A stretch of DNA of 64,000 bases from an uncultured Prevotellaceae bacterium (GTDB lineage Bacteria > Bacteroidota > Bacteroidia > Bacteroidales > Bacteroidaceae): the NCBI GenBank assembly GCA_937877625.1, contig CALFJG010000047.1, positions 14,246 through 78,245 of the forward strand. Reading direction: 5' to 3'. The position numbers were made by a program, and so were the translations under genes. This document shows, piece by piece, positions 7,650 through 16,003 of this stretch. Position 1 is the first letter of the stretch. The number at the start of each line of letters is the position of its first letter. Below the pieces are notes generated by a model. The model did not search any database and was not told where the DNA came from. It worked only from the letters and a program-made list of their open reading frames with translations.

Positions 7650-10634
7650 TTATTTCGCGGTAAGTTTCACCTCGCTGCTACCGCTGGTGATGGCGGCTGT
7701 GGTGCCTGTGGCAGAACTTCCGAGGTACAGTCCGTGCCAAGCGGTGGTGGCATCGGTGGGTGCCGTAGTGCTGTAGCGCAGTGTGTAGGAGCCGCCACTC
7801 GTCATTCCCTTGGCGGTGAAGAGCGAGAGCGTACTGCTTAGCGTACTGGTAAGCCCGGGGAATGAGTACGTAACAAGATTGTTACCACTGGTATCGGCAA
7901 GGGTGTAGTATCGGCCTGAGCTATAGCTTATTGTACCCGTGTAGAACAGATAGCCTTGTGCTGCGCCGCTGATAGTAGAGCTGCTTCCGCCACCGCCGCC
8001 TTGTGCTGCACCGGCACTTATGGCGATGCCGTTGCCGGTGATTTGTATGTAGGAGTTGTTATCGCAGTCGAGGCCTTCTTCGGGGCTGCCTTTCGATGTG
8101 TAGGCAAACACGGCACCATTGCCAATAGTGATTGCACCGCTCTGGCCGGCGTTGCTGTCCACTGCGTCGTTGCCATACGACCAGCAAACAGTGATGCCGC
8201 CGTTGAAGAATATCTTTCCACTGGAGTTGATACAGTCATCGTAGCAATAGAAGTAGTGTTTTCCGCCTTGTATATAGATAGCTGTCTTGCTCTCTAAGCC
8301 TTCGGCACCATCGGTTGAGGTGCTCACTTCTGTGATGCCTCCATAAAGATATATGGTACCCTGCACTTTTATGGCTTTTGCGGAACTGCCACTGCTGCTT
8401 TCACCGCCGGGGCCTCCGCCGCCACCCCACATTCCTCCTCCGCCCGAGGAGGAACTGGAGCCGAAACTGCTACCCGTGGTGCTGACGGTGAGTGTGGGGC
8501 CGGTGCCGTCGGAGAGGCCTTGGGTGTAGGTGCCGCTGCTCTTGATGCCTTTGCCGCCGCTGCCCGTCATCTTAATGGTGATGGTGCCGGCGTTGAGGGC
8601 TATCTTTGTGTCGGCCTTGATGCCCTTGGCGGTGTAGCTGTCGCTGCTTCCCGTTTGTCCGGCACTGCTGCTTGTGATGTTGAGCGTGCCGCCGTTGGTG
8701 GTGACATTGGTGGCCGAGATGCCACGAATGGCGGCTCCCGTGGAGCAATTGATTGTAACACTGCCGCCACTCTGCTCATAGTCCTTGGTCTTTATGCCGG
8801 CACAGTAAGATGCATCGCTGTTGATAACTTGCATACCGCCTGTCGGGGTGAGAGTAAGTGTGCCTCCGCTGATGCTTACCGTGGCTTTCGACTTGATACC
8901 TTTGCTCATCGTGCCGCTGTTGGCCACCTTGATGGTGCCGGCGGCGATGTTCACGTTGCCATCGGCTTTGATGCCCGAGGCGTTGTAACCGGTGCCTTCG
9001 TCTTCTGAGAGGTCGCTCGTGCCGCCGTAAGTGTTGGTGACGTTGCTGAGCGTGTAGGTGCGTGTGGTGCCGCTGGTGGAATAGCTGTTGCTAATGGAAT
9101 AGTAGACGTCGGAGCCGCTGGTCGGGCCGCTGAATGTGCTACTAACTATGGTGTAGGATGTAGAGCCGCCCCAGCCACTACTGTAGTTGTCGCTCTTGAA
9201 ATAATATGTGCCGCTGGTGGCCTCGCCGAAGTCGTAGTAGTAGAACGTAATAGTGCTGTAACCATTGCTCTTGCTTACGGTGTTGGTGAGTTGGGCAATC
9301 TGTGTGCCGCTACTGTTGTAGAGGTAAACCTTGCTCCACACGCTACTACTTCCACCGGGGCCGCCGCCCCACATTCCGCCGCCGCCGCTGCTGCTTGTGG
9401 GCAGGCTTACATAGACGCGATAGGAGTTTTTTGTCTCGGTGTCGGTGCCAGAACTTGCTGTCTCGGCCGTGCCACCCGCTCCGTTGGCTGTGATGTTGAC
9501 GATGGTGGTGGTGGAGTCTTGGTTGATAGTTATGTTACCGTCGGCGTTGAGTCCACGTCCGCCCTGAGCCGTGCTCTTTATGGTGACAGAGCCGCCGGAG
9601 ATGGTGAGGTTGCCATCGGCTTTGATGGCGGCGGGATAACTGATGTCTGCACCGTCCACCTCTATGCTGCCAGTCTGCGTGACGTTAATTGTGCCGCCGC
9701 ATATTTCTACATCGCCCTCGGCTTTAATGCCTTTGGCTGCATCGGCACTGGTAGTGAGCGTAAGCGTTCCGCCGCTAATGATGGCTTTGCCGGTGTTGTC
9801 TTCGTCCGTTTCTACGTTGCCGTCATCGTCCACCTCGTAGTCCACTTGGATAGCGTCATCGCCTACTCCGCTAATGGTGACGTTGCCTGCGCGTTGCTCA
9901 AAGTATTGGTCAATGTGGAGGCCATCGCCTACGGCACTGTTTACCACAAGAGACCCGGTGAAAGTCTTTTTTAGAAGCACGTACTCATTGCCTTTCAAAG
10001 CATGGTTGGTAAGACCTGTGATGTTGAGTGTGCCTGCACCTTTCATCTCGGTGTGTCCCTTGATGTGGAGTGTGGCTTTGTGAGACCCCCCGGCTACGTC
10101 GCTGAGTGTGTTTGTGCCATTGACTACGAGGTCGATGCGTTTGCCGTTTTTGATATGAATGGCAGGGCCGCTGGTGCTGGTGAGTGTCAGGTTGTTGAGC
10201 GTTACAGTGGCTTTATACTCGCCGTTCAGGATGAACTGTCCGTCGGTGCTTGTGCCACTAAGCGAGTAGGTTATTTCTCCCACGTTCTTGTCAACAAGCA
10301 CGCTTTGGTCTATGCTCACGCGTGCGCCGCTTACCGTAGCATCGATGTAGTAGGCCACGTTGCCGGCAATCTTTACCGAGGCGGACGCATCGGTGTAGTC
10401 CACGCTGACGAGGTTGTCGGTCACGGTACTCTCGTCCACATACATTTCGTCAATGTCGGCAAGCGTGAATGCTTTTTCCATAATGGTGAGCGTAGTGCCG
10501 CCCGTGAAAGTCATATCGCCCGACTGCGAGGCGGGGAATTGATATGTCACGCTGCCCACACGCACGTTGAGCGTTTGCGCCGAGGCTGCAAGGGTGAGCA
10601 AGAGGGCCAGTATAATAGAGAACGTCTTTTTCAT
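7650..10634 (-). CDS. secreted carbohydrate-binding beta-helix protein (DUF4353)
   Basis: A 994-residue exported protein with signal peptide KKTFSIILALLLTLAASA. The body consists of repeated short beta strands of the type GTLNITG, ISGGTLTLT, IKADGNVNIAAGTI and ALNAGTITIK, the ladder expected of a right-handed parallel beta-helix. It matches my memory of DUF4353, founded by the pectin- and cellulose-binding Cthe_2159 protein of Clostridium thermocellum. Repeated GDDAIQVDYE / EGLDCDNNSY acidic turns may bind calcium. Two glycine-rich loops (GGGMWGGGPGG near residue 420 and again near 740) interrupt the ladder. The start overlaps the stop of the preceding gene by 4 nt (ATGA), so the two are translationally coupled. 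Confidence 0.85.
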   Translation of the reverse strand: MKKTFSIILALLLTLAASAQTLNVRVGSVTYQFPASQSGDMTFTGGTTLTIMEKAFTLADIDEMYVDESTVTDNLVSVDYTDASASVKIAGNVAYYIDATVSGARVSIDQSVLVDKNVGEITYSLSGTSTDGQFILNGEYKATVTLNNLTLTSTSGPAIHIKNGKRIDLVVNGTNTLSDVAGGSHKATLHIKGHTEMKGAGTLNITGLTNHALKGNEYVLLKKTFTGSLVVNSAVGDGLHIDQYFEQRAGNVTISGVGDDAIQVDYEVDDDGNVETDEDNTGKAIISGGTLTLTTSADAAKGIKAEGDVEICGGTINVTQTGSIEVDGADISYPAAIKADGNLTISGGSVTIKSTAQGGRGLNADGNITINQDSTTTIVNITANGAGGTAETASSGTDTETKNSYRVYVSLPTSSSGGGGMWGGGPGGSSSVWSKVYLYNSSGTQIAQLTNTVSKSNGYSTITFYYYDFGEATSGTYYFKSDNYSSGWGGSTSYTIVSSTFSGPTSGSDVYYSISNSYSTSGTTRTYTLSNVTNTYGGTSDLSEDEGTGYNASGIKADGNVNIAAGTIKVANSGTMSKGIKSKATVSISGGTLTLTPTGGMQVINSDASYCAGIKTKDYEQSGGSVTINCSTGAAIRGISATNVTTNGGTLNITSSSAGQTGSSDSYTAKGIKADTKIALNAGTITIKMTGSGGKGIKSSGTYTQGLSDGTGPTLTVSTTGSSFGSSSSSGGGGMWGGGGGPGGESSSGSSAKAIKVQGTIYLYGGITEVSTSTDGAEGLESKTAIYIQGGKHYFYCYDDCINSSGKIFFNGGITVCWSYGNDAVDSNAGQSGAITIGNGAVFAYTSKGSPEEGLDCDNNSYIQITGNGIAISAGAAQGGGGGSSSTISGAAQGYLFYTGTISYSSGRYYTLADTSGNNLVTYSFPGLTSTLSSTLSLFTAKGMTSGGSYTLRYSTTAPTDATTAWHGLYLGSSATGTTAAITSGSSEVKLTAK

Positions 10635-11035
10635 TGTAGGGAGATTTTTAGTTTGTTGCCGTTGTCGGCTTTAACGACATACACGCCTTTGGGTAGCCGT
10701 TGTGTGGCGGCTTGCACGGAGGGGAAACGCCCGGCACTACGTCCGTCGGCGGTGAACACCTCAACGGCGACATTGCTCTGTGCCGCAGCGAGGCTGATAA
10801 GCCCTGTGGCTGTGTCGGTGAAATACATTCGCGCGAGGGTGGCGGTGGTGAACAAGGCCGTTTCTTGTGTGTTGGCGGCTGTAAGTGTGCCATCTGCATA
10901 GGAGAGCGTCAGTCCTTGAACTGACATTGTCTTTACTTCGCCGTCAGAGGTCTGAAGGGCGAGGTAAGGATACTCGTCGGCGCGCGCTATTAGTACGCTA
11001 AAGGCGAGGACAAGAAGGAGGAAATGTTTTCTCAT
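10631..11035 (-). CDS. small secreted protein with type IX-like C-terminal sorting tail
   Basis: A 134-residue protein with an N-terminal signal peptide (KHFLLLVLAFSVLIARA) and a C-terminal segment FTADGRSAGRF...LPKGVYVVKADNGNKLKISL. This resembles the short beta-rich sorting tails of Bacteroidota secreted proteins (consensus G-x-Y-V-V-x near the end). The middle (LQTSDGEVKTMSVQGLTLSYADGTLTA) is typical of small proteins that accompany DUF4353 partners; this is inference from position. Its stop overlaps the start of the DUF4353 gene. Two candidate promoters lie upstream, at 11073 and 11229. Confidence 0.72.
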   Translation of the reverse strand: MRKHFLLLVLAFSVLIARADEYPYLALQTSDGEVKTMSVQGLTLSYADGTLTAANTQETALFTTATLARMYFTDTATGLISLAAAQSNVAVEVFTADGRSAGRFPSVQAATQRLPKGVYVVKADNGNKLKISLQ

Positions 11036-11072
11036 TATTGAAAAAATGTGTGTGTTTTTGTTTACAACGCGG

Positions 11073-11080
11073 CAAAAGTA
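11073..11080 (-). promoter_or_regulatory. proximal -7 box for the DUF4353 operon
   Basis: TACTTTTG on the minus strand fits TAnnTTTG. The start site would be near 11067, about 30 nt upstream of the ATG at 11035. Confidence 0.5.
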
Positions 11081-11228
11081 GCTTTTTTGTTGAGTTTTGC
11101 TGCGCGAGTGATATTTGTAAAGGAAGTAAATCAGACTTTTTGCAACAATTTTTAGCCTTTTTGCTGTGTAATCTTTTAGTTTACTTTGCTTTCTGTGCCG
11201 CTTTGGTGATTAGCGGTGTGTGTGGACG

Positions 11229-11259
11229 CAAATGTATTATTTTGAAAGAATAGCACAAA
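11229..11259 (-). promoter_or_regulatory. distal promoter for the DUF4353 operon
   Basis: On the minus strand TTTG (11259-11256), a 19-nt spacer and TACATTTG (11236-11229) make a full Bacteroidota promoter with the same -7 octamer as rfbA. It would give a leader of about 187 nt. It lies close to the tetR promoter on the opposite strand, so the TetR protein could control both. Confidence 0.6.
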
Positions 11260-11298
11260 TTTGGTACGGGAAACGCGCCGCTTTTGTGTTTTTCTCAC

Positions 11299-11306
11299 TA
11301 TTTTTG
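11299..11306 (+). promoter_or_regulatory. -7 box for tetR-family gene
   Basis: TATTTTTG fits TAnnTTTG and lies 22 nt before the ATG at 11329. Confidence 0.5.
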
Positions 11307-11328
11307 CCGCATAAATAATACTGTTACC

Positions 11329-11940
11329 ATGTCTGTCAGTAAGACTCGTCGCCACCTTGTGGACGTGGCGCGCGATTTATTCGCCCGAAAGGGGTTGGAG
11401 TCCACCACGATGAATGACATCGCCGCTGCATCAAAGCGTGGGCGACGCACGTTATACACCTATTTTCGTAGTAAGGAGGAACTCTATACTGCGGTGGTTG
11501 AAACCGAATTAGACCGCCTTTCTGAGAAGTTAGACGAGGTGGCTGCGATGGACATAACACCCGAACACAAACTTTTTATGCTGGCCTATACCCACCTAAA
11601 TAGTACGAAAGAAACCGTAGGTAGGAATGGGTCGCTAAGAGCAGAGTTCTTTCGTAACATTTGGACGGTGGAAACTGTGCGGCGTGCCTTTGACCGTGAG
11701 GAGCGACACATCATTCGCCGCATCTTGCAGGAGGGAGTAGATAGCGGCTCGTTTTGTATTGATAGCGTTGCCCTGATGGCCGATGTGTTTCATTATGCAC
11801 TGAAAGGTCTTGAAGTACCGTATATCTACGACCGTTTGGGTATCGGTGTTAACGAAGAGCAGGCTAAGGTGTTTGTGATGCGCCTTATCTGCCGTGCAAT
11901 GGGCGTGAAAGAACCTGATATGGCCGATTGTTTGAAATAG
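11329..11940 (+). CDS. TetR/AcrR family transcriptional regulator
   Basis: A 203-residue DNA-binding regulator. Residues 8-55 form the TetR helix-turn-helix: RRHLVDVARDLFARKGLESTTMNDIAAASKRGRRTLYTYFRSKEELY. The rest is an all-alpha ligand domain without a recognisable specificity. The ATG at 11329 was chosen because the helix-turn-helix starts just after it and a -7 box precedes it. It diverges from the DUF4353 operon with 293 bp between starts, so that operon is a plausible target along with autoregulation (inference). Its 3' neighbour is a 21-bp repeat array. Confidence 0.92.
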   Translation: MSVSKTRRHLVDVARDLFARKGLESTTMNDIAAASKRGRRTLYTYFRSKEELYTAVVETELDRLSEKLDEVAAMDITPEHKLFMLAYTHLNSTKETVGRNGSLRAEFFRNIWTVETVRRAFDREERHIIRRILQEGVDSGSFCIDSVALMADVFHYALKGLEVPYIYDRLGIGVNEEQAKVFVMRLICRAMGVKEPDMADCLK

Positions 11941-12044
11941 GTGGCTGAAAGTATATCAGTGTTGTAGGTTATTATTACTCCCGACACTTAATTCTTATCC
12001 GTAACAATTTGAGGAGGGCAAAAGCGGGAAAGAAAGGAAAATAT

Positions 12045-12299
12045 GTCGGACTAATTTTTAACATAGTAGGACGGAGTTTAAACGTAGTCCGATTGATTTT
12101 AAACTCGAGTGCTTTGATTTTAAAATCAACGCCTTTGATTTTAAAATCAATCGGATTGATTTTAAAATCAAAGCACTCGAGTTTTTTCGCGGTCGGACTA
12201 CGTTTAAACACGGACGCACTACGTTTAAACACGGACGCAGTACGTTTAAACACGGACGCACTACGTTTAAACACGGTCGGACTACGTTTTTCGGTGTAA
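12045..12299. repeat. 21-bp-phased palindromic repeat array 1 (between convergent genes)
   Basis: Twelve consecutive units are centred at exact 21-bp steps from 12058.5 to 12289.5. Three central units carry the perfect palindrome GATTTTAAAATC (12116, 12137, 12158). Five others carry GTTTAAAC (12076, 12202, 12223, 12244, 12265), and the rest are degenerate. GTAGTCC or GGACTACG lies beside several palindromes. The segment 12076-12209 is itself an inverted repeat about 12142.5, with 56 of 67 positions pairing and CTCGAGTGCTTTGATT conserved in both arms. It fills the space between tetR and the S9 peptidase gene. Because 21 is a multiple of 3, several frames stay open on both strands; I treat these as a by-product. 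Confidence 0.9.
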
Positions 12300-12329
12300 T
12301 GACCTATTGGTGATTAAGGGCGTGAAGCG

Positions 12330-14522
12330 TTATTTGAGGTGCTTATCCAAGAATCGGAAGAATGTGCGTTGCCAAAGGATGCCGTTTTGTGGTTTTAGCA
12401 CCCAGTGGTTCTCATCGGGGAAGAGCAACATCTGTGCATCGATTCCTAGCATCCGGGCTGCGTTGAAAGCACTTTCTGCTTGGGTGTATTCTATCCGGAA
12501 ATCGCGTTGTCCGTGTATGCAAAGGATGGGTGTGTCCCATTTATCTACATAGAGGTGCGGGCTCTGTGCATAGGCTTTCTGCATTTCGCCCTGTGCCAGT
12601 TTGAGCCAAGGTGCGCCGCCGAGGTCCCAGTTGGGAAACCACATTTCCTCGGTTTCTACGTATTGTTGCTGCGTGTTGTAGATGCCGTCGTGGGCGATAA
12701 AGGCTTTGAACCGTCCTTGGTGGTTGCCTGCAAGCCAATAGACGCTGAATCCTCCGAAGCTGGCACCTACTGCGCCGAGGCGGTTGGCATCAACATAGTC
12801 TTCGGTGGCTAAATCGTCAATAGCACTCAGATAGTCTTGCATACATTGTCCTGTATAATCGCCGCTGATTTGTTCTAACCATTCCATACCAAATCCGGGT
12901 AGTCCGCGGCGGTTCGGTGCTATGACGATGTAGCCATTGGCGGCCATTATCTGGAAGTTCCAGCGATAACTCCAGAACTGCGACACGGGGCTTTGCGGGC
13001 CGCCCTCGCAGAAGAGTAGGGCGGGATACTTCTTCGTGGCATCGAAGTGGGGCGGATAAACCACCCAACAGAGCATCTGCTTGCCGTCGGTGGTCTTTAC
13101 CCACCGTGCTTTCACGTCGCCTACGGCGAGGTCGTTGTATATGTCGGCATTGACGTTTGTAATGCGTCTCGGTTTAGCTCCTGTTTGGCGTATGGTAACT
13201 CCTGAGTTTTCAAGTGAGCTTCCATTTCTATGAAACATTTCCCCGCGTATGTTTAATTTGAAGATGTCATCAGGATATTGCATACTGTGGCGTTTCACGA
13301 TGATATCTTTACCATCGGGTGTTATGCCACAGAGTACATAGTCGGCGGTGTCTTTGGGGGTGTTGGCTTGCTCTACTTTGCCTTCTAAATTGGTATAATA
13401 AACATTTGTACAGCCATGCCACACGCCTGTAAAGTAGAGCTCGTCGTACTTAGGAGACCATACAAATTCGTTGACGTTGCTCTCAAACGTCTCGGTGATA
13501 TAACGCTTCTCGCCTGTCAAGAAGTCGTAAACGCAAAGTCGTTGACGGTCGCTCTCGTAACCATCGCGCTCCATAGATATCCAAGCCACATAACGTCCGT
13601 CGGGCGAGAACTGCGGATTTTGGTCGTAGCCCATGTTGCAGTCGCCATAGTTTTGCGAATTGACAGCTTGGTGTTCCAGGCTCTGTGTGGCATCACGCGA
13701 GGGGTCAACATAGTCGGCGGGTTTGCAGAGGTTGTAAGTGGTTTTGTGCTGTGCAACGTCGTAGAGGAATATGTCTGAATCGGTGCTGATGGCATAGTCG
13801 CGCCCGGTTTTTTTGCGACAGGTGTAGGCTATAAACTTACTATCGGGGCTCCAGGCCAATTGCTCCGCGCCTCCGAACGGCTCCATAGGACATTCGTAGG
13901 GTTCGCCTTGGAGTATATCTACAAGATTGCTGACGTGCCGTCCGTCAAAACTCCCTACAAAAGGATGAGGGACAGTCTTTACGTAGTGGTCCCAGTGTTT
14001 GTACATAAGGTCGTTAATGACCATTCCCGTGGAGAGCGGCAGGTCGGGCTCTGTGGCTTCAATGCTCGTTGTGGTGGGTACTTGTCGCACGAGGATAATC
14101 TTTGTGCCATCGGGCGAAAGGAGGTAGTCGTCTATGTCGTCTTCCACTTTTTGCTGCTCGCCGCCTGCGGCGGACACTACATAGAGGCTGCCACCGCGCA
14201 GAAAGAGTATGTGCTGTCCGTCGGGGGTGTAGGAGGCGTTGCTGCCGAGTGCCAGCTCGGTGTCGCTGTCTGCTGTGGTTCGTAGGCCTGTGGTGGTTTG
14301 ATAGATACGGCTTGTGCCTTTGTTTTCCTCTTTGCTGTAATGCGTTACGCAGTAGAGTAGCCTGTTGCCGTCGGGTGAGATGTTTACGCTACCGATACGC
14401 CCCATTGCCCAAAGTGTTTCGGGTGTCATAAGGTTTGAGGCAACTTGTGCCGAGGCGGTGGCGGAGGAGAGCATTGCGGCAGCGGAAAGGAGTGTGGCGG
14501 AGAGTGTGGCTTTGATGTTCAT
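12330..14522 (-). CDS. S9 family prolyl oligopeptidase-type peptidase, exported
   Basis: A 730-residue serine peptidase of the dipeptidyl-peptidase/acylaminoacyl-peptidase group, cleaving N-terminal di- or tripeptides from oligopeptides in the periplasm. After a signal peptide (TLLSAAAMLSSATASA), residues 30-430 form a beta-propeller with repeated SPDGxxL / WSPD / FSPDGRYVAW blades. The C-terminal alpha/beta-hydrolase domain has the nucleophile in GASFGG (S588), acid D674 (GQRDFRI) and H706 (DENHW). I chose the ATG at 14522, directly before the signal peptide; the open frame upstream is not coding. It follows deoD by 32 bp and is the last gene of the ligA-dapA-deoD run. Confidence 0.92.
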   Translation of the reverse strand: MNIKATLSATLLSAAAMLSSATASAQVASNLMTPETLWAMGRIGSVNISPDGNRLLYCVTHYSKEENKGTSRIYQTTTGLRTTADSDTELALGSNASYTPDGQHILFLRGGSLYVVSAAGGEQQKVEDDIDDYLLSPDGTKIILVRQVPTTTSIEATEPDLPLSTGMVINDLMYKHWDHYVKTVPHPFVGSFDGRHVSNLVDILQGEPYECPMEPFGGAEQLAWSPDSKFIAYTCRKKTGRDYAISTDSDIFLYDVAQHKTTYNLCKPADYVDPSRDATQSLEHQAVNSQNYGDCNMGYDQNPQFSPDGRYVAWISMERDGYESDRQRLCVYDFLTGEKRYITETFESNVNEFVWSPKYDELYFTGVWHGCTNVYYTNLEGKVEQANTPKDTADYVLCGITPDGKDIIVKRHSMQYPDDIFKLNIRGEMFHRNGSSLENSGVTIRQTGAKPRRITNVNADIYNDLAVGDVKARWVKTTDGKQMLCWVVYPPHFDATKKYPALLFCEGGPQSPVSQFWSYRWNFQIMAANGYIVIAPNRRGLPGFGMEWLEQISGDYTGQCMQDYLSAIDDLATEDYVDANRLGAVGASFGGFSVYWLAGNHQGRFKAFIAHDGIYNTQQQYVETEEMWFPNWDLGGAPWLKLAQGEMQKAYAQSPHLYVDKWDTPILCIHGQRDFRIEYTQAESAFNAARMLGIDAQMLLFPDENHWVLKPQNGILWQRTFFRFLDKHLK

Positions 14523-14554
14523 AATGAAATGCTTAAGGGGAGGGGGGAGATGCG

Positions 14555-15262
14555 TTATACCAGCGCGAAAGCCACGTCCATCATTTGTGTAAAGGTCGTC
14601 TGCCTTTGTTCGGGTGTGGTAACTTTCCCCGTGAGTATCTCGTCGGAGATGGTGCAGATGGTCAGTGCGCGCTTGCCCGCCCGTGCAGCATTCATATATA
14701 GTGCGGCGGCTTCCATCTCTACGGCCATTACGCCCATATTTATCCACTTGTCGATATGGCCTTCTTCGCAGTAGAAATAGTCGGACGAGAGGATATTGCC
14801 CACTTTGTAGCGATAGCCAAAACGCTCGGCGGCTTCCACGGCAGCGCGCAAGAGGCTGAAGTCTGCTATCGGGGCATAGGTGCCGGGCATTTCGTATTGT
14901 GCGGCGTAGTTGGAGTCGGTGCAAGCACCTTGTGCTATTGCCAGGTCGCCGATGTGGAGGTCTTCGCTGTAGGAACCTGCCGAACCGACACGGATTATGG
15001 TGTCGACCTCAAAGAAGTGGAAGAGTTCGTAACTATAAATAGCGATGGAAGGAACGCCCATGCCGTGTCCCATCACGCTGACGCGTTTGCCGTTGTAGGT
15101 GCCTGTGAAACCGAGCATGCCGCGTACGTTGTTGAATTGTACGGCATCGGTGAGGAATTTTTCTGCCATAAACTTAGCGCGCAGCGGGTCGCCCGCCATA
15201 ATGACAGTCTTTGCGATGTCGCCGAGTTGTGCCCCGATGTGGGGAGTAGGAGTCTGTGCCAT
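14555..15262 (-). CDS. deoD: purine-nucleoside phosphorylase, DeoD type
   Basis: Cleaves purine ribo- and deoxyribonucleosides with phosphate to the free base and (deoxy)ribose-1-phosphate for salvage. The 235-residue length and motifs fit the hexameric bacterial form: HIGAQLGDIAKTVIMAGDPLRAKFMAE, GHGMGVPSIAIYS, IRVGSAGSY, VEMEAAALY and TISDE with the general-acid aspartate. It is 32 bp upstream of the S9 peptidase gene and 88 bp downstream of the hemolysin III gene. No clear promoter is seen in that gap. Confidence 0.96.
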   Translation of the reverse strand: MAQTPTPHIGAQLGDIAKTVIMAGDPLRAKFMAEKFLTDAVQFNNVRGMLGFTGTYNGKRVSVMGHGMGVPSIAIYSYELFHFFEVDTIIRVGSAGSYSEDLHIGDLAIAQGACTDSNYAAQYEMPGTYAPIADFSLLRAAVEAAERFGYRYKVGNILSSDYFYCEEGHIDKWINMGVMAVEMEAAALYMNAARAGKRALTICTISDEILTGKVTTPEQRQTTFTQMMDVAFALV

Positions 15263-15350
15263 AAGAGATTAAAGGTTGATTAGTTTTTTTAGTTGTCTGT
15301 TGGAATATATACGGGTAAAGGGAGTGCGCCGATTACCTTGAGCCTTGCTA

Positions 15351-16001
15351 TTAAATATACAGCAAGAGTATGTCCCACACGGCAACGAGGTGGCAAATGC
15401 TACCGGCGAGGACAAAGAAGTGGAACACGCTGTGCATATAGGGGCGCTTGTTGAGGCTATAGAATAGTGCGCCGGTGAGGTAGCACACGCCCTCGGCCAC
15501 TATCCAGGCTATTGCCGCTGTGCTCACGCTGTCGATTAACGGTTTGAAGCACACCAGTACACTTAGCCCCATACCGCAGTAGCAGAGCGTTTCGATGTGG
15601 CTGTGGTCGCGTAGTTTGATAAACGAGAGTGTGGTGCCCACCAATGCACAAAACCATACGAAAGAGAACAAGCTCCATCCCCAATAGCCTTGTTCGCGCA
15701 ACGCCACGAGGGTGACTGGTGAGTAGCTCCCCGCTATGTGCCAGTAGATGGCGGCGTGGTCGAACTTGCGCCACACGCGTCGGCTAGGCCACGTCTGTGG
15801 CAGGGCGTGATAAATGGTGGAGGCGGTGTAGGAGCCTAACATACCAAAGAGATAGAGTGCCACGCCGAGGCGCGTCCATCCGTCGCCCTCTTTGAAACTC
15901 CACCACAGCAACAACACCCCGCATACGAGGGCGAGCAATATGCCGCTGGCGTGCGACCACGTGTTCCAGTGTTCTTCCTGACGTGTGTAGTGGATAGGCA
16001 T
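15351..16001 (-). CDS. hemolysin III / PAQR family membrane protein
   Basis: A 216-residue integral membrane protein with about seven hydrophobic segments. The family's metal-site motifs are present: WSHASG near the N-terminus, TASTIYHAL in the second segment region, and HSVFHFFVLAGSICH near the C-terminus, which supply the serine and histidines of the PAQR zinc site. Bacterial relatives (TrhA, YqfA) are linked to membrane lipid homeostasis; hemolytic activity is not implied. The start is only 2 bp from the dapA stop, so it belongs to the ligA-dapA operon. Confidence 0.92.
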   Translation of the reverse strand: MPIHYTRQEEHWNTWSHASGILLALVCGVLLLWWSFKEGDGWTRLGVALYLFGMLGSYTASTIYHALPQTWPSRRVWRKFDHAAIYWHIAGSYSPVTLVALREQGYWGWSLFSFVWFCALVGTTLSFIKLRDHSHIETLCYCGMGLSVLVCFKPLIDSVSTAAIAWIVAEGVCYLTGALFYSLNKRPYMHSVFHFFVLAGSICHLVAVWDILLLYI

Positions 16002-16003
16002 GG

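Noticed and set aside
9291..9974. 227-codon open frame opposite the DUF4353 gene
   Set aside because: The Gly/Thr/Ser-rich repeats of the beta-helix gene leave the opposite strand free of stops; no signal or domain supports it.
12009..12299. Repeat-encoded open frames of about 96-99 codons on both strands in array 1, and similar ones in array 3
   Set aside because: The 21-bp period and palindromes keep all such frames open by construction. I report the curiosity but do not annotate proteins.
12045..12299. CRISPR array
   Set aside because: Units are contiguous 21-mers without unique spacers, and no cas gene is in the window. The same holds at 40.8 and 62.4 kb.
14523..14924. Upstream extension of the S9 peptidase frame into deoD
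   Set aside because: It is out of frame within deoD, and the signal peptide begins at the ATG at 14522.
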